Positions 27,341-35,627 are shown, numbered from the stretch's first letter. The stretch is 64,000 nt of DNA from Streptomyces sp. CBMA29 (GCF_014596445.1 NZ_MECL01000192.1:34878-98877); one strand, 5' to 3'. Notes: generated by a model not told the origin, from the letters alone. Numbers and translations are program-made.

Positions 27341-28060
27341 GTGCCTGCTGGGGCCTACGAGGGTGTGCCGCGCGACGGCGTGGCGTACGAGGGCCTGACG
27401 TACGACGGCGTGACGTACGAGGGCGCGGTCGCGGAACCGGCGACGCGCGAGTGGTGCGCGCGCTCCCGCCGGCGGCTGCGGACCCTGCTGATCGTCAGCG
27501 CCGCGGGCATCCCCGGCTGGGCCCTGGTCTTCGCCTTCCTCGACGTCTTCCTCGACATCGACGTCACCTGGCTCGCGTACGTCCTCATGACGGCCTCGAT
27601 GCTCGGCCTCGGCTGGTGGGCCCTGATACAGCCGCGCTACAAGCGGTACTGGCGGGTCCTTCAGGTCTACCCCTGGCAGCGCCTGGACGGCGTCGCCCAA
27701 GTGGCCGACAACGGTGTGCCGTTCTTCCGGCTGCCCGTGCCCGGCAACCCGGACAAGGACGTCAGCATCCGGGTCCGCTTCCCCGACGTCCGCCGCTGGC
27801 GGCGGGTGCTCGGCGAGAACGCCAAGCGCGAGGTCTGGTTCGCGGGCGACCCCAGGATCGGGGGAGTGCTCGCGCTGCCGGGGCCGCGCGGGGTGAGTCT
27901 GGTCAGGCAGGGCGGGGCCGCCGGAGCCGCCGAGCGGACCAACGCGGCCCGCGGCGGCGGCCCGGCGATCCGGGACATCGGCGACGAGGCGCTGCGCCGG
28001 GCGCGGGCCGCCGGTTTCGGCGACCCGCGGTACGACGTGGCCGTACGGCGCGGCCCGTAG
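27341..28060 (+). CDS. Two-helix membrane protein, function unknown
   Basis: 239 residues from GTG 27341, with GAGGGGG upstream. A short N-terminal cytoplasmic segment contains a repeated YEG/YDG pattern (AYEGLTYDGVTYEG). Two transmembrane helices follow (~48-70 and 74-96), then a ~140-residue soluble domain with KRYWRVLQVYPWQR and RFPDVRRWRRVLGE and a glycine-rich end. No named domain is recognised. Its stop codon and that of the convergent T7SS-like gene lie inside a 34-bp tandem duplication. Confidence 0.7.
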   Translation: MPAGAYEGVPRDGVAYEGLTYDGVTYEGAVAEPATREWCARSRRRLRTLLIVSAAGIPGWALVFAFLDVFLDIDVTWLAYVLMTASMLGLGWWALIQPRYKRYWRVLQVYPWQRLDGVAQVADNGVPFFRLPVPGNPDKDVSIRVRFPDVRRWRRVLGENAKREVWFAGDPRIGGVLALPGPRGVSLVRQGGAAGAAERTNAARGGGPAIRDIGDEALRRARAAGFGDPRYDVAVRRGP

Positions 28061-28117
28061 TCGTCCCGCTCAGTGCCCGGCCGGCGGCCCGTAGCCGTCC
28101 GGCTCAGTGCCGGCCGG
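28052..28117. repeat. 34-bp tandem duplication spanning two convergent stop codons
   Basis: GGCCCGTAGTCGTCCCGCTC at 28052 onward recurs with small changes at 28086 onward. The first copy holds the TAG of the membrane-protein gene; the second holds the minus-strand stop (TCA at 28104-28106) of the T7SS-type gene. Confidence 0.75.
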
Positions 28118-29603
28118 TGCGGTAGCCGCCGCCCGAGTTGCCGAAGCCGGTGAGCGTGCCGAAGCCGATGTTCTCGATGGTGAAGTCCTTGCCGAAGACC
28201 GTGCTCTTGACGGTCTCCTTCGTCACCGACGTCACCAGCCCCTTCGTGGCGCCGATGAGCGTCTTCCCGCGCTGCGTCAGGCCGTTCATGTCCATCGACA
28301 GGTGGCCCAGCGCACGGCGTTCGGCGCCCGACATCGCGGAGATCGGGCCGCTGTAGTAGAGCCGGGGGATCTTGGCGAAGCCCTTGTCGACCAGCGGCGA
28401 GATCCCGGCGCCGATGGTGTTGCCCGCGAGGTTGGCCAGGAAGTTCTTCTTGACGTTCGTCCAGCCGCCGTTCATGGCGTCCTTGAGGGTGTCCTTGCCC
28501 AGGCCCTTGGCGAAGCCGAAGGCGACCTTGCGGAAGCCGCTGAGGTCTTCGCCGTACTTCCACACCTTGATGACGTTCTGGTACTTCCGCTCGGCCTGGA
28601 GGATCTTGACCGCCCACTTCAGCTTGCCGATCTCACCCGCCTTGACCAGCATGCTGACCTTGCCCATCACCGGGATGCAGTCCAGCGCGGCGAACAGCAG
28701 ATCGCCCCAACCCGCCTTGCCCTGAATGAACTTCACCAAGGTGTCGGCGAAGACCAGCAAGGCCGCGGCCAGCACGATCCAGGCCAGCGGGCCGCCGATG
28801 AACAGCAGCAGGATGCCGCCGATGGCGACGATCACCTTGAGGATCGGGAGGATGACGCTCCACGCCTTGACCAGGAAGTCCCCGAGCTTCTGGTACCACT
28901 TCTTGTTGTGGATGCCGACGTCGGAGGCGTGGTCGAGGTCCTTCTTGAGGACGTCCACCGCGGTGCCGTGGTTGGTACCGGCCTCCTGCGCCTTCTTGCG
29001 CAGCTCGGCCAACTGCTGCTGAATACCGGACACCTGGCCCGCGACCTGGTTCTTGTGGGCGTCGGCCTGCTGGGCGTTGCGGACCGCCTGGCGGACCTTG
29101 TCCGGGTCGGGCGGCGGAACGTTCCCGCCGGTGGTCGCGGTTGGTTCCTTGGAGCCGGAGCTCGGAGCGGAGCCGTCGAGCTTCGCCCTGGCGTCGCCCG
29201 CCGTGGTCGCGTCGACCTGCGCGCGGGCCAACTCGGTCTGCTTCGCGGCCAGATCGTCGCGCAGCAGGCGCGCCTGGGACAACGCGCCGTCGGCGGTGGA
29301 CTGTTCGGTCTCCACCGAGCCGGCGAAGGTCACCAAGGCGTCGCCGGCCGCGCCGTAGGAGTCGTGGAGCTTGCCCAACTGCCCCGGAAGCTTGCCTATT
29401 TGACCGCGGAACGCCTCGGCGGCCTTGCCGTTCCACTCGGCGAGCGCCTGGTCCTTCGCCGCGCCGCTGAGTAGCGAGTGCACGGTCGCCACGTCCTCGG
29501 CGAAGGTCTGGAAGCGCCTGCCCTCGGCCCTGATCTCGTAGACGTCACCGGGAGTGGGGTCGCTGTCGAGGTCGAGATGGTGCCAGTCGGTGGGTCGGGT
29601 CAC
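28104..29603 (-). CDS. Putative type VII-secreted large WXG protein
   Basis: 499 residues from GTG 29603. Residues 1-140 are helical with a W-x-G motif (Trp57-Asn-Gly59 in LAEWNGKAAEAF), matching the N-terminal domain of T7SS-secreted effectors. Residues ~170-240 are a coiled coil (AQQADAHKNQVAGQ, QLAELRKKAQEAG). Residues ~246-292 are a long hydrophobic stretch (ILPILKVIVAIGGILLLFIGG), then a Gly/Lys-rich region to the end. I see no nuclease, ADP-ribosyl or other polymorphic-toxin domain; the C-terminus ends abruptly in GGGYRTGRH. It is third in an operon, three bases after the preceding gene. Pore-forming or scaffold roles are both possible. Confidence 0.75.
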   Translation of the reverse strand: MTRPTDWHHLDLDSDPTPGDVYEIRAEGRRFQTFAEDVATVHSLLSGAAKDQALAEWNGKAAEAFRGQIGKLPGQLGKLHDSYGAAGDALVTFAGSVETEQSTADGALSQARLLRDDLAAKQTELARAQVDATTAGDARAKLDGSAPSSGSKEPTATTGGNVPPPDPDKVRQAVRNAQQADAHKNQVAGQVSGIQQQLAELRKKAQEAGTNHGTAVDVLKKDLDHASDVGIHNKKWYQKLGDFLVKAWSVILPILKVIVAIGGILLLFIGGPLAWIVLAAALLVFADTLVKFIQGKAGWGDLLFAALDCIPVMGKVSMLVKAGEIGKLKWAVKILQAERKYQNVIKVWKYGEDLSGFRKVAFGFAKGLGKDTLKDAMNGGWTNVKKNFLANLAGNTIGAGISPLVDKGFAKIPRLYYSGPISAMSGAERRALGHLSMDMNGLTQRGKTLIGATKGLVTSVTKETVKSTVFGKDFTIENIGFGTLTGFGNSGGGYRTGRH

Positions 29604-29606
29604 GGC

Positions 29607-30296
29607 TCAGCTCACCCTCCCGGCGGACCCGGCGGAGGGGTCGTCGTCGGCGTACACGAAGCGAAAGGTCTCGGTGATGCCGTCGAACAGCTCCAGCATC
29701 GGCTCGGCGAGCGCGAGTTGGGAGGTCGCCCCGCTGATCACCGCGACCCGCGGGTCGCCGCCGGGGAACGGTACGAAGGTCTGCATCAGCACCATCCGGA
29801 CCATACGGTCGTCGTCCGGCAACTCGATGTCGTCGATGCCCTCGCTGCGCGCCGCGGAACCCGCGTCCGGCAGCTCCACCAGCTTGATCCGGCGCCACGG
29901 GTCGGTCGGCCTGCGGCCCGCGGCGACCGGCTTGAGCGCCGCCACCAGCGCCGCCAGATTGCCGTCGGGCCCGTCGTCCGCCCGGTCGTCGGCTTCCAGG
30001 ACCGCGATCGTGAGGCTCGCCGTCAGCGGCGCCTCGTCGCTCAGGTCGGCCAGCGCGCCGAAGTACAGCACCCCGGTCTGCCACGCCTCGTCGGCCGTAC
30101 GGGTCAGCGTGCGGATGAGCGCCGTCCTGGAGTCGGCCAACTCCGGCCGTTCCCGCACCCGTTCGCGTACGACCTCACGTATCGACTCGTCGCGCGTGGC
30201 CGGATGGATGTCGAATTCGTACCAGGAACTGGGTACCAGGATGTTCACCCCGCGCACCGGCGACGTGCCGGAGGGGGCGGAAGAGGACACGGTCAC
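29607..30296 (-). CDS. T7SS-module hypothetical protein, possible chaperone
   Basis: 229 residues from GTG 30296, which overlaps the TGA of the WXG-like gene (GTGA). It begins after a Ser-rich leader with INILVP-like NILVPSSWYEFDIHPATRD and continues with alternating helices and strands (RTADEAWQTGVLYFGALAD, MVRMVLMQTFVPFPGG). No signal peptide, helix bundle or WXG motif is seen. Being locked between a WXG100-size protein and its large partner suggests a dedicated chaperone or adaptor. That function is inferred from position only. Confidence 0.7.
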   Translation of the reverse strand: MTVSSSAPSGTSPVRGVNILVPSSWYEFDIHPATRDESIREVVRERVRERPELADSRTALIRTLTRTADEAWQTGVLYFGALADLSDEAPLTASLTIAVLEADDRADDGPDGNLAALVAALKPVAAGRRPTDPWRRIKLVELPDAGSAARSEGIDDIELPDDDRMVRMVLMQTFVPFPGGDPRVAVISGATSQLALAEPMLELFDGITETFRFVYADDDPSAGSAGRVS

Positions 30297-30607
30297 GGCT
30301 GACCGCCGCCCTCGTGCTTGGCCAGCGCGTCCTTCAGCTCCTGGTCGGTCTTGGTGATCTCGTCCACGACGGCCTGCGCCATCTTCGCGACGCTCTCCAG
30401 GCCGCTGTCGATCTCCTTGCGGCCGTCCTTCCAGCCGTGCATGAAGCCGTCGAGCGCGTCGTGCGCCCTGGACGAGCCCAACTCCCCGTTGCCGAGGGCG
30501 CGATCGACCTGCCCGGTGTCGTCCATCCGCGTCTTGACCGATCTCAGCCCCGTTGCCAGGTCGCTGAGTCCGATCAGACTTATCGTCAGATCTCCTTTGG
30601 CGGACAT
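30293..30607 (-). CDS. WXG100/ESAT-6-like small helical protein
   Basis: 104 residues from ATG 30607, the size of WXG100 proteins. It is wholly helical with a central turn region HGWKDGRKEI in place of a strict W-x-G, flanked by two amphipathic helices (LIGLSDLATGLRSVKTRMDD and LESVAKMAQAVVDEITKTDQEL). WXG100 proteins are exported as dimers by type VII secretion systems. It heads the three-gene module; no ESX core gene (EccC, MycP) occurs in this window, so secretion would depend on a system elsewhere. Confidence 0.72.
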   Translation of the reverse strand: MSAKGDLTISLIGLSDLATGLRSVKTRMDDTGQVDRALGNGELGSSRAHDALDGFMHGWKDGRKEIDSGLESVAKMAQAVVDEITKTDQELKDALAKHEGGGQP

Positions 30608-30679
30608 GCCTGGTACTTCCCCGTTCCCCGTTGCCTGTCGTGGCCAGGCAGCCTATCGCCGGGGGCGCGGGCGCCACAG

Positions 30680-30729
30680 GGATTCGGCGGCCTCGGGGAT
30701 TCGGCGTCCGCGTGGATTCGGCGTCCGCG
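30680..30729. repeat. Three copies of a 17-bp tandem repeat
   Basis: GGATTCGGCGKCCKCG units begin at 30680, 30697 and 30714, between the yajQ-like gene and the T7SS-type operon. Its position is upstream of the WXG-like start (30607), so promoter-proximal effects are possible. Confidence 0.75.
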
Positions 30730-30779
30730 GGGAACCGGCGGGAGAGCCGCGACGCCGGCCGCGGCCTCCCGGCGTGGAA

Positions 30780-31268
30780 TCAGCGGTAGTTGACGAACTG
30801 GAGGGCGAAGTCGAGGTCCTTGCCCTTGAGCAGGGCCTGGACGGACTGGAGGTCGTCGCGGCTCTTGGAACTGACGCGCAGCTCCTCGCCCTGGACCTGG
30901 GCCTTGACGCCCTTGGGACCCTCGTCCCTGATGATCTTCGCGACCTTCTTGGCGTTCTCCTGGGAGATGCCTTCCTCGATCGAGGCGAAGATCTTGTACT
31001 CCTTGCCGGAGAGCTGCGGCTCGCCCGCGTCCAGCGCCTTCAGCGAGATTCCCCGCTTGACCAGCTTGGTCTCGAAGACGTCCAGGATCGCCTTCACGCG
31101 CTCCTCGGAGTTCGCCTCCATCAGGATCTTCTCGCCCGACCAGGCGATCGAGGCCCCGACGTTCTTGAAGTCGTACCGCTGCGAGATCTCCTTGGCGGCC
31201 TGGTTGAGGGCGTTGTCGACCTCCTGCCGCTCGACCTTCGAGACGATGTCGAAACTGGAGTCGGCCAT
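30780..31268 (-). CDS. YajQ-family nucleotide-binding protein
   Basis: 162 residues from ATG 31268, with GGAG ten bases upstream. The family start MADSSFDIVSKVERQEVDNALNQA and the end FALQFVNYR are diagnostic, as are SQRYDFKNV and QVQGEELRVSSKSRDDLQ. YajQ proteins have two RRM-like domains and bind nucleotides; in Xanthomonas a homologue binds cyclic di-GMP. The function in Streptomyces is not established. Single-gene unit. Confidence 0.95.
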   Translation of the reverse strand: MADSSFDIVSKVERQEVDNALNQAAKEISQRYDFKNVGASIAWSGEKILMEANSEERVKAILDVFETKLVKRGISLKALDAGEPQLSGKEYKIFASIEEGISQENAKKVAKIIRDEGPKGVKAQVQGEELRVSSKSRDDLQSVQALLKGKDLDFALQFVNYR

Positions 31269-31480
31269 CTTCAGTGGGCTCCTTGGGTATCGCTTGTCTG
31301 TCTTCCATCACATCCGCGGCCCGATCCCCGGACCACCATCGTCAAAGACTAGCCACCTGATCCGGCGGCACCGCCCGCGAGCGGTGATCAATCCGGTGGC
31401 GAACCACCCCCGCGGATCGGGTATCGTTTACGTCGTCGCCACGGCGCCCCGCACCCAGCGGATCCGCGGCTTCATCCCAT

Positions 31481-31562
31481 GGCGGTATGCCCGAGTGGCC
31501 AATGGGAACGGACTGTAAATCCGTCGGCTATGCCTACCGTGGTTCGAATCCACGTGCCGCCA
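31481..31562 (+). tRNA. tRNA-Tyr (GTA)
   Basis: Acceptor stem GGCGGTA/TGCCGCC closes an 82-nt type II tRNA with a long variable arm. The anticodon is GTA in GGACTGTAAATCC. CCA is not encoded. Confidence 0.97.
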
Positions 31563-31570
31563 CATCATGA

Positions 31571-31614
31571 GAACGGCCCCCCGGCCTGCTGAAGAGCAGG
31601 GCGGGGGGCCGTTC
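31571..31614. terminator. Terminator after tRNA-Tyr
   Basis: GAACGGCCCCCCG pairs with CGGGGGGCCGTTC (31602-31614), with an inner CCTGCT/AGCAGG stem. It sits between tRNA-Tyr and the convergent NAD(P)-binding gene, so it can stop both. Confidence 0.88.
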
Positions 31615-31626
31615 TGCTGTGTGTGG

Positions 31627-32286
31627 TCAGACGGTTGTGGCGGTGCGGAGGGCTTCGGGGACGGTGTCGGCGCCGGAGACGAGTTCGAGGGTGAGGCCGG
31701 CGGTGGCGGGGGTCAGCAGGAGACCGGCGAGGACGGCGGCGACGTCGTCGCGGGGGATGGAGCCGCGGCCGGTGGAGGCGGCGAGGCGGACGCGGCCGGT
31801 GCCGGGGTCGTTGGTCAGGGCGCCGGGGCGCACGATCGTCCAGTCCAGGGCCGTACGCGCGCGGATGTCGTCGTCGGCCGCGCCCTTGGCGCGCAGGTAC
31901 TCGGTGAAGACGGGGTCGCCGCCGCTCGCCCGGACGTCGGCGCCCATCGAGGAGACCACCAGACAGCGCCGTACGCCCGCCTGTTCGGCCGCGTCGGCGA
32001 AGAGCACGGCCGCCGCGTGGTCGACGGTGTGCTTGCGGGCGGCCCCGCTGCCCGCACCCGCGCCCGCCGCGAAGACGGCCGCCTCGGCGCCCTCCAGGAC
32101 GGCGGCCACCTCCGCGACCGTCGCCGATTCGAGGTCCAGGACGACCGGCTCGGCGCCCGCCGCCCGCAAGTCGTCTGCCTGGGCCGGGTTACGGATCAGC
32201 CCGACCACACTGTCACCGCGCTCGGCGAGCAACCGCTCAAGCCGCAGCGCGATCTGTCCATGTCCACCAGCGATCACCATGCGCAT
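31627..32286 (-). CDS. NAD(P)-binding atypical SDR
   Basis: 219 residues from ATG 32286; no clear ribosome site, so a start at the second ATG (32280) or a leaderless message is possible. The N-terminus MVIAGGHGQIALRLERLL is a Rossmann GxxGxxG. It resembles BVR-B/NmrA-type proteins with VSSMGAD and WTIVRPGALTNDPGTG (the segment following the active site in this group). A single short domain without a C-terminal substrate domain. Substrate unknown. Confidence 0.88.
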   Translation of the reverse strand: MRMVIAGGHGQIALRLERLLAERGDSVVGLIRNPAQADDLRAAGAEPVVLDLESATVAEVAAVLEGAEAAVFAAGAGAGSGAARKHTVDHAAAVLFADAAEQAGVRRCLVVSSMGADVRASGGDPVFTEYLRAKGAADDDIRARTALDWTIVRPGALTNDPGTGRVRLAASTGRGSIPRDDVAAVLAGLLLTPATAGLTLELVSGADTVPEALRTATTV

Positions 32287-32296
32287 GGACGCGACG

Positions 32297-33574
32297 CTAC
32301 GCCTCGCGGTGCGACTGACGCGGGAGGTCGAGCGCGGCCTCGCCCGCCGAGTCGCAGTACTCGCGCACCGCGCTCGTCCGGGAGACCACCCGGCCGCGGT
32401 GGATGACGATCCGGCTGTACGCCAGGGAGAGCACCGCCTCGACCCCCTCCCCGCGCACCGCCAGCAGTTCGGCGGGGAAACCGGCCTCGACCCGTACCTC
32501 CGGCAGCCCGAGCACGGCCCGCGCCCGGCCGCTGACCGCCGCGTACGCCTGCGTCGCGCCGCACTCGCCGTAGGAGGCGAGCAGGAAGGCGGCCTCCAGC
32601 GGATCGCCGCGGCCGACCGGATTGGCCAGGTCGCCCAACGCGCCGCTGCCCGCCGTGACCCGGACGCCCGCCGCGCGCAGACGGCGCACCGGGGTGTGCG
32701 GGCCGCCGCCACGGCGTACGGAGTCCAGCGCGCCGCAGCCGCCCTGGGGGAGCGCGGTGACGGAAATCCCTGCGGCGGCCAGTCTCTGCGCGGCGCAGTC
32801 GATTGCCTCCGGCGGCAGCGCGCCGAGACCCTGGCACGGGCCGAGGGTGACGCCCGGCCGCAGACCGCCCGCCATCGCGGCGAGCCGGGCCAGCCGCGCC
32901 GGGTCGTCGGCCGCGGTGTGCAGGTCGACGGGGAGCCCGAACTCGGCGGCGAGCGAGAAGACGGCCTCGGCGTACCCGCTCGGGTCCGGGTCCAGATCGG
33001 GACAGCCGCCGACCACCGCGGCGCCCATCTTCAGCGCGTCACGCAGCATCGCGAGCCCGTCCGCGCCCGCCGCGCCGGTCAGCAGCCGCGGTACGGCGAC
33101 GGTGTGCAGGTCGACGAGCCCGCGCAGCGCCCGCCGCGCCTGGAGCACGGCTTCGAGCGCCTGCAACCCCTGGACGTCGCCGATCCGCACATGGCTGCGC
33201 AAAGCGGTGGCGCCGTGGCCGAGTTGGAGCAGCGCGGCCTCGGTGGCGCGGCGCTGCACATCGGCGGGATCGTCGGAGGGCGGCCCCGCGGCGCCCGCGG
33301 TCAGCGCCAGGTCGAGATGCGCGTGCGGCTCGGCCGGCGCGGGCAGCAGCAGGTATCCGCGCAGGTCGATACGGGTGCCGTCGGCCGGACGTCGCGACCC
33401 GTCGGCGGTACGGCCCGCGGCGGGCGCGAGGCTGCCGGCGGTGCCCACGGCCTCGATCCGGGGGCCGCTGAGCCGTACGTCCACGGTCCGGCCGTCGGTC
33501 AGCCGGGCGCCGCACAGCAGCAGGGTGGCGGTTTCTGCGGCGGTGCGGGCACTGTCGCGAGGGCTGTCGGTCAT
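32297..33574 (-). CDS. Cytosine-deaminase-like amidohydrolase with degenerate metal site
   Basis: 425 residues from ATG 33574, with GGAGG six bases upstream. The fold is that of CodA/amidohydrolases: the first metal motif is present (His84, His86 in PHAHLDLA), as is SHVRIG (~128) and DLHT with His219. Two later catalytic positions are altered. The motif that normally reads SHC is GPC (~245-247), and the catalytic Asp of the G[ST]DN-type motif near residue 310 is replaced in VTAGSGALGD, although NPVGRGDPLEAAFLL after it is conserved. The enzyme may therefore be inactive as a deaminase, or use another chemistry. It lies 10 bp from the NAD(P)-binding gene and probably forms an operon with it. 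Confidence 0.82.
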   Translation of the reverse strand: MTDSPRDSARTAAETATLLLCGARLTDGRTVDVRLSGPRIEAVGTAGSLAPAAGRTADGSRRPADGTRIDLRGYLLLPAPAEPHAHLDLALTAGAAGPPSDDPADVQRRATEAALLQLGHGATALRSHVRIGDVQGLQALEAVLQARRALRGLVDLHTVAVPRLLTGAAGADGLAMLRDALKMGAAVVGGCPDLDPDPSGYAEAVFSLAAEFGLPVDLHTAADDPARLARLAAMAGGLRPGVTLGPCQGLGALPPEAIDCAAQRLAAAGISVTALPQGGCGALDSVRRGGGPHTPVRRLRAAGVRVTAGSGALGDLANPVGRGDPLEAAFLLASYGECGATQAYAAVSGRARAVLGLPEVRVEAGFPAELLAVRGEGVEAVLSLAYSRIVIHRGRVVSRTSAVREYCDSAGEAALDLPRQSHREA

Positions 33575-33940
33575 CGCGCTCCTCCGGTGCGTGCAGGGCG
33601 GGCGGCGGGAGGCAAGATCACGCAAAGCCGAGCTTAGGGGGCAGCACGGCACACACCTGACAGCAGGGCATTAGTCGTACCGGTAGGGGTCGTGGGACGG
33701 GGCACACGGTGCGGGCGGGCGCGGTTCCGTGCGGAGGGCGAGCGCGGGTGCGGCTCCGGCGGCTCCGGCGGTCGTCGCCACCGCGGCGGCGCGGGCGGAC
33801 CGCCGTCGCGATGGCGCGAACAGGCCCTCGTACGGGGCCCGTCGGCCGCCCGGCGCGGGGCGGCCGGGAGGTGATCAAGCCCTGATCAGGGGGTGGGCGG
33901 GACGCCCCGCGACGCCCGATGTGCCCTGCCCGATACGGAT
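33575..33940. other. Gene-poor interval before tRNA-Thr
   Basis: About 365 bp of GC-rich sequence with no supportable gene: the open frames lack starts with ribosome sites and typical codon bias. The amidohydrolase promoter must lie at its left end. No repeat or hairpin stands out. Confidence 0.5.
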
Positions 33941-33969
33941 TTCACGTATCGCGGCGGACCGTGTAATGT
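33941..33969 (+). promoter_or_regulatory. Promoter for tRNA-Thr/tRNA-Met
   Basis: TTCACG (33941-33946) and TAATGT (33964-33969) are 17 bp apart, matching a housekeeping sigma promoter. The -10 element ends 11 bp before the tRNA. Confidence 0.6.
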
Positions 33970-33980
33970 CTTCCTCGCTC

Positions 33981-34053
33981 GCCCCAATAGCTCAGTCGGT
34001 AGAGCGTCTCCATGGTAAGGAGAAGGTCTACGGTTCGATTCCGTATTGGGGCT
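33981..34053 (+). tRNA. tRNA-Thr (GGT)
   Basis: Acceptor GCCCCAA/TTGGGGC, D-arm AGCTCAGTCGGTAGAGC, anticodon loop ATGGTAA with GGT, TpsiC arm GGTTCGATTCC. 73 nt, no encoded CCA. Confidence 0.97.
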
Positions 34054-34098
34054 CTGATGGATCGGTTCCCCGCCACCAGGCGGGGGCCAGTTCGTCAA

Positions 34099-34171
34099 AG
34101 CGGCGTAGCTCAGTCGGTAGAGCAAGCGGCTCATAATCGCTGTGTCACCGGTTCAAGTCCGGTCGCCGCTA
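34099..34171 (+). tRNA. tRNA-Met (CAT), probably elongator
   Basis: Acceptor AGCGGCG/CGCCGCT, D-arm AGCTCAGTCGGTAGAGC, anticodon loop CTCATAA with CAT, TpsiC GGTTCAAGTCC. It pairs at its first position and lacks the three G-C pairs of initiators, so elongator Met is favoured; Ile2 (lysidine) is a less likely alternative. Confidence 0.92.
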
Positions 34172-34257
34172 CTCACCGTAGCCGATTGTGGGATCGGTCC
34201 CTCAGTCGGCTACTATTCTCATGTTCAAATCACCCCCGTTCGTCAAGGAGCACTCAC

Positions 34258-34422
34258 GTGGCCGCCACAGACGTCCGCCCGAAGATCACGCTGGCCTGCG
34301 TGGAGTGCAAGGAGCGGAACTACATCACCAAGAAGAACCGGCGCAACGACCCGGACCGTCTTGAGATGAAGAAGCACTGCCCGCGCTGCAACGCGCACAC
34401 CGCGCACCGCGAAACGCGCTGA
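34258..34422 (+). CDS. rpmG: 50S ribosomal protein L33, zinc-ribbon form
   Basis: 54 residues from GTG 34258, with AAGGAG upstream. The four zinc ligands are present (Cys14, Cys17, Cys41, Cys44: CVEC and CPRC), so this is the C+ L33 paralogue. In Streptomyces a zinc-free paralogue replaces it when zinc is scarce (Zur control); no Zur-like palindrome is evident here. A TACTAT hexamer at 34211-34216 is a possible -10 element. Confidence 0.97.
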   Translation: MAATDVRPKITLACVECKERNYITKKNRRNDPDRLEMKKHCPRCNAHTAHRETR

Positions 34423-34444
34423 CACCAGGCCGTAGCAGTACCGC

Positions 34445-34474
34445 GAGGCCGTCCCCGTCACCGGGGGCGGCCTC
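34445..34474 (+). terminator. Terminator after rpmG
   Basis: GAGGCCG-CCCCG (34445-34456) pairs with CGGGG-CGGCCTC, forming a strong hairpin 23 bp beyond the rpmG stop. Confidence 0.85.
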
Positions 34475-34622
34475 GACGTATTGCCCGGTGGGAGCCGTAC
34501 GGATCAGCTGAACCGTTACGCCGCCCCCTGCCACCCCCCGCGACCCCCCGCGCCCGTACGACTTCCGTACGTATGTCGTACGCTGCCCCCGATCCCGCCC
34601 GCTTCCCGCACCGGAGGTGCCG

Positions 34623-35078
34623 ATGGCTCTGGACCAGTCCTTCGTGGGGCGGAGCTATCCGCCCACCGCCGCCTACGAGGTGGGCCGGGAGAAGATCCGC
34701 GAATTCGCCGAGGCGGTCGGGGACGCCAACCCGGCGTACGTGGACGCGGACGCGGCCAAGGCGCTCGGGCACCGCGATGTGATCGCCCCGCCGACCTTCG
34801 CCTTCTCGATCACCTTCAAGGCCGCGGGCCAGGTCGTCCAGGACCCGGAGCTGGGCCTCGACTACAGCCGGGTCGTGCACGGCGACCAGAAGTTCGCCTA
34901 CACGCGCCCGGTCATGGCGGGCGACCGGCTCTCGGTCACCTCCACCATCGAGGCGATCAAGTCCCTGGCGGGCAACGACATCATCGACATCCGCGGCGAG
35001 GTCCACGACGAGTCCGGCGAGCACGTGGTGACCGCCTGGACGAAGCTGGTCGCCCGCGCGGCGGAGGGTGCGGCATGA
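34623..35078 (+). CDS. MaoC-like dehydratase, N-terminal-type subunit
   Basis: 151 residues from ATG 34623, with GGAGG five bases upstream. It is a hot-dog-fold protein of the FAS1/MaoC N-terminal dehydratase type: YEVGREKIREFAEAVGDANPAYVD and APPTFAFSITFKAAGQ are the family signature. It corresponds to the non-catalytic HadA/HadC partner that helps hold the substrate in (3R)-hydroxyacyl dehydratases. Its stop overlaps the next gene's start (ATGA), so the two make one heterodimer. Confidence 0.92.
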   Translation: MALDQSFVGRSYPPTAAYEVGREKIREFAEAVGDANPAYVDADAAKALGHRDVIAPPTFAFSITFKAAGQVVQDPELGLDYSRVVHGDQKFAYTRPVMAGDRLSVTSTIEAIKSLAGNDIIDIRGEVHDESGEHVVTAWTKLVARAAEGAA

Positions 35079-35503
35079 CGGCGACGATCGGTTACGCGGA
35101 CGTCGAGGTCGGCACCGAACTGCCCGCGCGGACCTTCCCGGTGAGCCGTGCCACGCTCGTGCAGTACGCGGGCGCGTCCGGTGACTTCAACCCGATCCAC
35201 TGGAACGAGAAGTTCGCCCGCGAGGTCGGCCTGCCCGACGTCATCGCGCACGGCATGTTCACCATGGCCGAGGCGATCCGGGTGGTCACGGACTGGGCCG
35301 GCGACCCGGGAGCGGTCGTCGAGTACGGCGTGCGGTTCACCAAGCCCGTCGTCGTGCCGAACGACGAGCAGGGCGCGCTCATCGAGGTGACCGCGAAGGT
35401 CGCCGCCAAACTGGACGACCAGCGGGTGCGCGTCGATCTCACCGCGATGTCCGCGGGCCAGAAGGTGCTGGGCATGTCCCGCGCCGTGGTCCGGCTCGCC
35501 TGA
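35075..35503 (+). CDS. MaoC-like (R)-specific dehydratase, catalytic subunit
   Basis: 142 residues from ATG 35075. The hydratase-2 motif YAGASGDFNPIHWNE carries the catalytic Asp and His; IAHGMFTMAEAIRVVTDW follows as in HadB. Together with the preceding gene it probably dehydrates (3R)-hydroxyacyl thioesters, in fatty-acid synthesis or a dedicated pathway. Position directly after rpmG is conserved among streptomycetes as far as I recall. Confidence 0.93.
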   Translation: MTATIGYADVEVGTELPARTFPVSRATLVQYAGASGDFNPIHWNEKFAREVGLPDVIAHGMFTMAEAIRVVTDWAGDPGAVVEYGVRFTKPVVVPNDEQGALIEVTAKVAAKLDDQRVRVDLTAMSAGQKVLGMSRAVVRLA

Positions 35504-35592
35504 GACGGAGAAGCGCAGGTAAGGGGTACCCATCCAGGTGGGCGCCCCTTACGTTTGCCCGTGTCTCACGTATCGCGCCTCCCGCCTTCCGG

Positions 35593-35621
35593 TTGACAGG
35601 TTAGTTATTGACCACTAACTT
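35593..35621 (+). promoter_or_regulatory. TetR promoter with overlapping operator
   Basis: TTGACA (35593-35598) and TAACTT (35616-35621) are 17 bp apart. Between and over them lies GTTAGT (35600-35605), an 8-bp spacer and ACTAAC (35614-35619). The same operator occurs before the MFS gene at 36232-36251. Binding here would block transcription of the repressor's own gene. Confidence 0.8.
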
Positions 35622-35627
35622 ACTCGT

